Of a stretch of 64,000 bases of DNA, positions 57,804 to 64,000 are shown piece by piece. The stretch covers positions 12,105,426 through 12,169,425 of the forward strand of contig JAJEKV010000036.1 in NCBI GenBank assembly GCA_021234155.1. Direction: 5' to 3'. Made by a program: the position numbers and the translations under genes. The stretch comes from Isoetes taiwanensis (lineage: Eukaryota > Streptophyta > Lycopodiopsida > Isoetales > Isoetaceae). The notes under the pieces are model-generated. The model made no database searches and was not told where the DNA came from. It saw only the letters and a list, made by a program, of their open reading frames with translations. Each line of letters starts with the position of its first letter. The first letter of the stretch is position 1.

Positions 57804-58739
57804 CTGATATTGGCAAGGTACTTTTCTAGCATGGTACGACTTCAAAATAAGGTTCAACATGCACTTAAAAGGATTAAAAATAAATAAATAAATAAATAAA
57901 TAAAAAATCTGGGAGAGGGCCGCTAATCTCTAATGATAGCCTGACCTCCTTTGTGGACTGTCCATTTTCATTGCAGGCGAGGTTCACATAGCCGACATAA
58001 TTCCTCTTTCTGTCTGCAAAGCCGTGTTGGGGTTAGATCTCCTTGGACTGAAAAGGTGGTCCCTTTCAGATGTATATCACCAGGACATGGCATCCCTAAA
58101 ATGGCCTAGGAGATGACGAGGACGGTTGGGTCGTGTTGCGCCAACACGATGTGCCAAGATGATGCCGCCTGCCTATATGTGCATCAACTAGGTAAAAAAA
58201 CGTACTGTGTCATCTGTAGTAGGAGAACCACGCATCTCCTTAATATCAACGATATGTAGGTTCAGGGTCGGTGTGTGCTGAGCATCCTCTGGTGGCCTAT
58301 TTATCTCATAAGGGGGAACCTTTAGTTGTACATTGCACAACATGTCCTCAATTGAAGTCTATGTGAACATGTCAGCCTTGTCCACACGCCCAGGCACTGT
58401 GATAGACACTAGTGGCGGGACACCTGCCATTACCTGCTGACTCTAGGAGTAGCTTCAAGTGCTATATGCAACTTCCCAAGGGTAGCTCATTAGATATCTC
58501 TGTGATATTGGTGTTGGATTGGACCGTCTGAATTCTGGCAAGGCTTGCTGGTGGCAGGCATTGAATTTGAGCATCGAGCTGATCAAAAACATTAATCAAA
58601 ACTGTATCGTAAACTTGTTGTGCTTTTGTTTGCGCCAAGATAGTGTTTAGATTCTCCTTATATAGAAGACGTGTTCAGATTCGTCTTATATATATAGAAG
58701 ACGTGCACCTTTATCTTTTCAATCTTTGCTTAATTTATT
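57804..58739. other. No gene; (AAAT)n run
   Basis: A short AAAT repeat lies at ~57,878-57,907. The rest has no recognisable coding or element structure. Confidence 0.4.
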
Positions 58740-58812
58740 TATTTATATTTATTAATTAAGCCATTTAGGCCCCCAGGCCTCTATGGCAAAAGAATACAAA
58801 TTAGTATGGCAC

Positions 58813-59070
58813 TTAATTTAGAGCGCCATCAATGTCGAAATTACTCATAAGAGTGAAAAGCTCAGTTATATATTCTCTTTCTTTCAAAACATCTCTAAAA
58901 TATGAATATAAAGTATGTGCAGACAAAAGGAAAAGTTCACCAAGTGTTGAAGATGTAATGTCATAACGAGCCCTTACCTGTTCATATGCTGCGCATTTCA
59001 AGAGTGCGTGTTCTTCATCTTCAATAGCTGGATCTAGGCAACTTGGACAAAACCGCTCCTTATGGGGCAT
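58813..59070 (-). pseudogene. LINE C-terminal finger region
   Basis: MPHKERFCPSCLDPAIEDEE then HALLKCAAYEQVRARYD: Cys-x2-Cys, Glu-Asp-Glu-x-His, and Cys before the Tyr/Arg block, a nucleic-acid-binding tail found in many LINE ORF2 proteins. It ends at a stop at 58,813, close to the element's 3' end. A TCTAT repeat (59,167-59,186) separates it from the preceding coding piece. Confidence 0.7.
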
Positions 59071-59682
59071 TTCATCCCACCTACCAGTCTCAATTCACAA
59101 ATTGTGAGATGACAATCTCATTTGAGAAATAAGCATGTGTTTCTTTTGCTAATGCATGAGAGTAATCTATTCTATTCTATTCTATTTATAATCTGCCATA
59201 TCATTTAGTTTAGCCAAGTAAAACTTCCTTTTTACATCCTTTTCATCGTCTACTCGCCAAAGTTTACGACTTGCTCGTGCAACCACATAATCATGTATCT
59301 CTTCAAATTTCTGGGATAGCGGCCAATTGTCATCAGCAAGCCATTTCACTTGCCCATCGCTTGGCATCAGCATACCAACCTTTTGTGTTATACATAAGGG
59401 CTTGAAGTAATCGGTCAGTGTCCGTAGCTAGAACCTTGTTAACAAAATGGTTTTGCACAATGCTTCTACTTCAAGAGGTAATAGACCTGTTTCAGCCAGC
59501 ATCATGCAATAAGGAGTTTGCACTTTGACTCCCAATTCACCTATCAAGAATCTTTTCTGTATCTTCTCTATTCTATTCTATTCTATATCGCTCCACCCCT
59601 TCAAAGACAAACTTGGCTCCCAAACCGGACTTCCATAAAGAACCACTATTTTTACTTGTATTCCAAAAAAGAGTTTCCTTAG

Positions 59683-60958
59683 TCACCAATGTTCAAAATT
59701 GTCGATTTTACACTGATTCATCACACTATAAAACGCTCTGAGACCACCCGATGCACTTTTCTGAGCTGCCAATGTCCACTTATAATTATTTGACACTTCA
59801 ATTCCCAAATACTTATACTTCATGACCTGCTCAAGCGGAACACCACCTACATAAAATATTGTGTTATCCCGGGCTCCTAGCACCATTATCTTTGATTTAT
59901 CCGGATTAATCCTCATGCTTTTTGCTTCACAAAAAGCACATAACACTCTAGATGGCGCTGCAATCCAGCTGGATTCTTTGAAATTAGCACAATATCATCA
60001 GCAAAAAGCAAGAGCTGTAAAATATACCTTCCCAAATGGACTCCTAAACCCCCAAGCCTCATCATCCAATTTTCTAGTTCATCTATGAACAATCCAAAAA
60101 GAGTTGGAGAGCAGGGGCAACCTTGCTTTACTCCAATCATATTCTGCACTTTTTCTGGCCCTGTAAATGGGAAAGATAGTTCTACTAGCACTCTTTCATA
60201 TAAGCACGCAACTGCATGACGAAGTTCCTCTGGAATTTGTAGCATTTCCAACCTGCAAGCAAAATCCTTTCTCTTAACTGTATCAAAAGCCGTTGTGAGA
60301 TCTATAAAGGCAAGGTATCTTTTATTACCAGCACCCTTTGCACATACAGATAATACTCGCATTATAACTAAATGGTCGAGTGGAGTGATCAGTTCTAAAG
60401 CCTGCTTGATTAAAGGCTCGAATCTCATTTTCATCAGCCCATAAAGACAATTTCCATTCTAGTATAGACGCAAATAATTTAGCAAATACATTACTCACCA
60501 AAATGGTCTGATAGTTCCGCACATCATCTCTACTACCAGCTCCATTCTAGTATAGACGCAAATAATTTAGCAAATACATTACTCACCAAAATGGTTTGAT
60601 AGTTCCGCACATCATCTCTACTACCAGCTTTATGAATAGGTATGATCCTATTTAAGCACCATGCATCTGGAAATCCATTTTCCAAAGCATCGTTACATAG
60701 ATCCGCAAGGAATTCATGTAATTTGTATCCTCTCCATTTCAGAAGCTCAATTGTCAGCCCATTTGCCATGTTTCTAAGCGCATCAGAAACATCTGTGCTT
60801 GTAAAAAGTAATGATGCTTCACCACTAAATGAAAAACCTTCTACATGTGTAGTGTAATATAAGGCCTTTACCAAATCATCTATTTGGATATTACCTATCC
60901 CCGTATGTTTTTTGAATCTGCTGAAAAACTTTTTTGCATCTTGTTCTGTCATGACCAT
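59683..60958 (-). pseudogene. LINE reverse transcriptase, broken by an 88-bp duplication
   Basis: The N-part (60,958 down) has NGLTIELLKWRGYKLHEFLA and NRIIPIHKAGSRDDVRNYQT. The 88-bp duplication breaks the frame. Then come QAGFRTDHST, FIDLTTAFDTVKR (motif A), GVKQGCPCSPTLFGLFIDEL (motif B) and LLFADDIVLIS (catalytic, ~59,990-60,020). A frame change near 59,930 leads to MRINPDKSKIMVLG and YKYLGIEVSNNYKW. All catalytic residues are readable but spread over three frames. Confidence 0.8.
60453..60628 (-). repeat. 88-bp tandem duplication inside the LINE RT
   Basis: TCCATTCTAGTATAGACGCA...CTCTACTACCAGC occurs at 60,453-60,540 and 60,541-60,628 with one difference (GGTCTGA/GGTTTGA). 88 is not a multiple of three, so the duplication shifts the frame. 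Confidence 0.95.
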
Positions 60959-60970
60959 CTCCAGATGGTT

Positions 60971-61400
60971 CTATAGCCACTCTTTTTTCTTTCTTTTTAC
61001 TATGTTCTTGTAATGTTTCAAATCTCGGGTCCCTTTACTCTGCTTAAATGTCCTCTTTGCGTCAAAGCATTCTTTATCAAACCATTTACTATCTCTTTTC
61101 CTTTTTTCTTGTGGGTTTGTATATCCAAAAACAGGGGATGCAACATCCTGTATCAAATGCTGAATATGCATAGTTCTTTCTTTGCTACCTTCCCATTTTA
61201 TGTTTTCTAGTTTTTGCGTCAACATATCTTCATACTTGGATGCTAGTTTGTAGCTCACCTTTAATTTCGGCTGTGGCAGAAGTGGTGGCACTTAATTGCA
61301 TTTCATATCTAAGCAAATGTGCAAGGGTGCATAGTCTGAGCCTAGATTCCTGTCCATAACAATGAATTCTGACACGAGCTGTATACTTCTTGGTCTGGAT
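60971..61400 (-). pseudogene. LINE endonuclease end and linker
   Basis: SEFIVMDRNLGSDYAPLHIC marks the last endonuclease motif. The linker then runs through KLKVSYKLASKYEDMLTQKL and KWFDKECFDAKRTFKQSK, the conserved W-D-EC--AK stretch before LINE RT, to KRKKKEWL. Confidence 0.7.
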
Positions 61401-61404
61401 GTGG

Positions 61405-62673
61405 CAGATAATCGTGTTCTCCAAGAAGCTCAAGGTTACATTGTAAAGTCGTATCATTGTTCTTCACTTGCCCCTCGCAAGAGGCGATTGATTTTTGAGG
61501 AGTATTTGGATGTGCACTCTTATGCTTAGGTAGGTTGCTTCACTCGGCGGGTCTCTGCTTATCCGCTGAGATTTTATTCCTGTCTCTGCATTTATACTTG
61601 TATTTGACTCTTTGATTGAATAAAGTCTGACGTCCTTCAACAAAAAAAACAAATCCACGGTGCAACAACCATTGGGTTGGAAACATGTAAGTCCTCCGGA
61701 GCCAGGATATTTTTTAAGGCCATTGTAGATTATCGTATTAAATGATACGCATAAACTTCTGCGATTTTGGTTTGGTATTTGGAAATCAGTGGTTAGGACT
61801 ATGATTTTGATGCCGTATTGTATAAAAAAGGGTATATTTTGGCATGTTTGAGCAGCTTGTTTCCATTTAGTGGTCTACTTTCTAATTTTAATATGTTTGC
61901 AAGTTTATTGCTGGCTATTTTTCATGCTAAATTGTGGGGCGTCGATAGGGTTTCACGCCACTTTCTTTTTCGAGGCTGGGCTCCCTGTTTTTTGCAGGTG
62001 CGGCGGAGCAGACGAGGCGCAGGCATCGTTGAAGCCAAGAAGGGCTCTTGGTTGTTGCCAAACAGTGGCAAACAGTGGCAAAAGGATTTGGGTCGTTGCT
62101 GATTGTTGGGAAACAGTGGCAAAGGATTGATTCTGGCAGAGCAGGGGCGGGCAGTCCTATTGTTGGAGAGTTTGACTGTGTTCGTGGATCCAATGGAGCT
62201 ATATTTCCTGCAAAGTTATGGCAAGGGTTAGATTGTGCCGACAGGAGGCCTTGTAGATTGTGGCATCAACCACAAAACCCTGCTTTCCTCTGTGGTTCGA
62301 AGCTTTAATAAGGAAGTGGAACAGATTTAGGCCGAGAGTTAAACTGCATGTGCTAGTTTGTGAGCAAAGTTTCGAGCTGCCGTGTACCAGAAAGCTCATG
62401 GGGGGTGTCAATCCTTGAGAAATATTCCGATCTCTGTTTCTGTTCTGGCGCAGGTGGGCGCTTCTTATTCTAATCAGGAACTACACTTCTGGGTTTGCAT
62501 GCAGGTGGAGCAGGGGATTGGTTCCGGCAGGGTAGAGTACGTATGGGCTATGGTTTTAGCCCATACCTTCGGTCCATATTGTGGCAGGGGTGTTTTTGTC
62601 TGCACCATGGGTTTGAAAAGGACCTTAGAAAGTGGCAGAGGATTTTCCTGCCAAAACGACGTTAGCCATTGAT
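61405..62673. other. ~1.2-kb sequence interrupting the LINE endonuclease
   Basis: It separates the two endonuclease parts. On the plus strand, a frame to TAG at 61,527-61,529 (VADNRVLQEAQGYIVKSYHC...FEEYLDVHSYA) is followed by AATAAA at ~61,620 and a short A-rich tract (61,640-61,651), like the 3' end of a transcript. GTGGCAAA words recur around 62,055-62,125. Exact junctions are uncertain. Confidence 0.35.
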
Positions 62674-62937
62674 TTAGTATGATGCTCTGGATATGCTGGA
62701 GATCAATGGTTCATATTCAATCTTAAACCAAATCCCATAAACCCTTGAAAATACATAATTCATAAATGATACGCATAATGCAAGAACATGCCTTCCCATC
62801 TTATTTTGCATGCAATCTACGGATGTTCTCGGCCAAGCATCATGTTTCGCAGTTAACTCATGTAACCACAATTCATTGCTTTCTCCTAACAACAATATGG
62901 CTTGCTTGTTACTGATTCTGTCATTTAAGTCACCCAT
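62674..62937 (-). pseudogene. LINE endonuclease N-terminal part
   Basis: GDLNDRISNKQ matches the GDFN catalytic motif of LINE apurinic endonucleases, and VDCMQNKMGRHVLALC matches the following N--GR-LL-LC motif. It breaks off after WFKIEYEPLI. Confidence 0.65.
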
Positions 62938-62940
62938 TAT

Positions 62941-63461
62941 GAAAACAGGTCCTTTTTACTCACTTATTATAGATTGGATTAATGTGATTTAAAGCTTGTT
63001 AGAAAGAAAGCGTCTACTTTAGGTAGTAACAATAATCAGCAAAAAAAGATAAGAACTTTTTGAGTTATTGAAATTTTAGTGAGAAACCCTGTTTGAAGAC
63101 TGTTTCAGATATGAATTTCAAAAAGATATGTCTCACTAACTTTGTGACATAGTTACAAACTAAGATATTTGTTAAGTTAAGCATGCAGCATGAAAGTAAA
63201 CCATGAAAGTGTTTGCAAATCTTGATTATTGAACAGTAGTCATGTGCTTGGTATAGTAGTCATGTGCTTGGTATTTCTAGTGGTTGGATTTCTCTGCTAG
63301 TTATTGAAAGTGCATTTTGATAACGCATGTGTGTGTCTGTATGTTCTTGGTTGTGGCATGGTGTGCATGAATTCTTATGAAAGGAATGGCAGCTTTTATG
63401 TTTATAAATTTTGATCTGATAGTTGTTGGGCCTGCACCACATTATGCATATAAGTTAAGAC
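62941..63461. other. No feature recognised
   Basis: AT-rich sequence with a short duplication GTAGTCATGTGCTTGGTAT at 63,235 and 63,254. No gene. Confidence 0.4.
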
Positions 63462-63583
63462 TGCATGATGCATTTGTACATGCTATGACTGCATTTGCTT
63501 ACAATTGCATGATGCATTTGTACATGCCATGACTACATTTGCTTACAATTGCATGATGAATTTGTACATACTATGACTGCATC
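63462..63583 (+). repeat. 44-bp tandem repeat, ~2.7 copies
   Basis: TGCATGATGCATTTGTACAT...TTGCTTACAAT starts at 63,462, 63,506 and 63,550 with few differences. Confidence 0.9.
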
Positions 63584-63656
63584 TGGTGGTGATGCTAACA
63601 TTTTATGGAATCGCCATTTGGCATATTATATCATGGCATATATTTTGTTGTTCTAC

Positions 63657-64000
63657 TATCTCATTGGAGAGTGATTTACTAGAAATTGGCTAGTGCAATA
63701 AAAAATCTCATTGGAGATGCTTATCGAAAACTGACAAGCATGTCATTGCAGACTAGATTGACTGGAAGTTGGCTAGTATCAAATTGAAAATCTCACTGGA
63801 GATTGATTGGAACTTGGTTAGTATAAAATTAAAAATCTCACTGGAGATTGAATGGAAATTAGCTAGTATTAAAATGAAAATCTCGCCGTAGATTGACTGG
63901 AAATTGGCCAGTATTTAATTGAACCTCTTGTTGGAGATTGACATAATGGATATTAGAAAGCCTCACTGCAGATTCACTGGAAATTGGTCAGTATCTAATT
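63657..64000 (+). repeat. ~45-bp tandem repeat, at least 7 copies, runs off the window
   Basis: Each unit reads roughly AATCTCACTGGAGATTGA, then TGGAAATTGGCTAGTAT. Starts lie near 63,659, 63,706, 63,744, 63,791, 63,836, 63,881, 63,924 and 63,961, with variable decay. Confidence 0.85.

Larger units (their letters stand above)
58740..62940 (-). mobile_element. LINE (non-LTR retrotransposon), frameshifted and interrupted
   Basis: Read on the minus strand: endonuclease N-part at 62,937-62,674 (GDLNDRISNKQ, then GRHVLALC); a gap of ~1.2 kb; endonuclease end at ~61,370-61,290 (LGSDYAPLHICLDM, Tyr where SDH is usual); linker 61,291-60,971; RT 60,958-59,683; a post-RT region; and a C-terminal finger at 59,070-58,813. 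The A/T-rich 3' end (TTAATAAATATAAATAAATA-like) is near 58,740. The finger form and the endonuclease are typical of LINEs, but the tail does not match the common plant L1 zf-RVT. No target duplication was identified. Confidence 0.8.

Noticed and set aside
63462-64000. Possible CRISPR-like spacing in the terminal arrays
   Set aside because: The units are contiguous diverged tandem repeats without unique spacers, in a plant genome.

Overview
The window looks like nuclear DNA of a land plant. One well-supported split gene carries GT-AG introns and encodes a plant OEP61/TPR7-type chloroplast-envelope and ER receptor. Most of the rest is plant-style repeats: Ty3 chromoviruses, a Ty1/copia element, a TRIM, LINEs, foldback elements and a Helitron-type end. 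I cannot name the species. The C-terminal finger of the LINEs (C-x2-C ... H ... C) is not the usual flowering-plant L1 form, which weakly suggests a non-seed plant; this is inference.

Layout. 1-380: 3' end of an unidentified plus-strand gene with one intron. 1.2-3.0 kb: three tandem copies of a ~660-bp unit. 3.52 kb: Helitron-type 3' terminus. 5.79-6.27 kb: MITE with long terminal inverted repeats and an 8-bp target duplication. 6.7-7.3 kb: degenerate C-rich tandem array. 10.47-10.94 kb: foldback element, with a second copy at 41.08-41.65 kb. 11.5-12.5 kb: LINE remnant. 13.57-20.28 kb: old, stop-ridden Ty3 chromovirus. 24.47-28.05 kb: OEP61 gene, minus strand, 11 coding exons, 514 codons. 28.69-28.88 kb: broken HSP110-type fragment. 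28.94-37.58 kb: recently inserted Ty3 chromovirus with ~2.4-kb LTRs and target duplication ACTGA; it lacks RNase H and the integrase core. 42.9-45.85 kb: a non-chromovirus Ty3 remnant split by a 409-bp TRIM at 44,520-44,928. 45.85-46.75 kb: a 300-codon ORF of unknown function made of two ~151-residue repeats. 48.88-53.89 kb: young Ty1/copia element, minus strand, target duplication TGTCC. 55.35-55.51 kb: foldback hairpin. 57.54-57.80 kb: possible terminal exon. 58.74-62.94 kb: LINE on the minus strand, frameshifted and interrupted. The last 0.5 kb holds two short-period tandem arrays.

OEP61 is the only complete, plausibly functional host gene I can support. The most unusual observations are these. 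First, both the TRIM and the 2.4-kb-LTR chromovirus place a tRNA-like A-box at the LTR end and a B-box about 50 nt further on, in internal DNA. Second, the chromovirus carries a TRIM-like internal region plus short LTR between its own LTR and its primer-binding site. Third, its two LTRs differ almost only at CTG/CAG/CCG positions.
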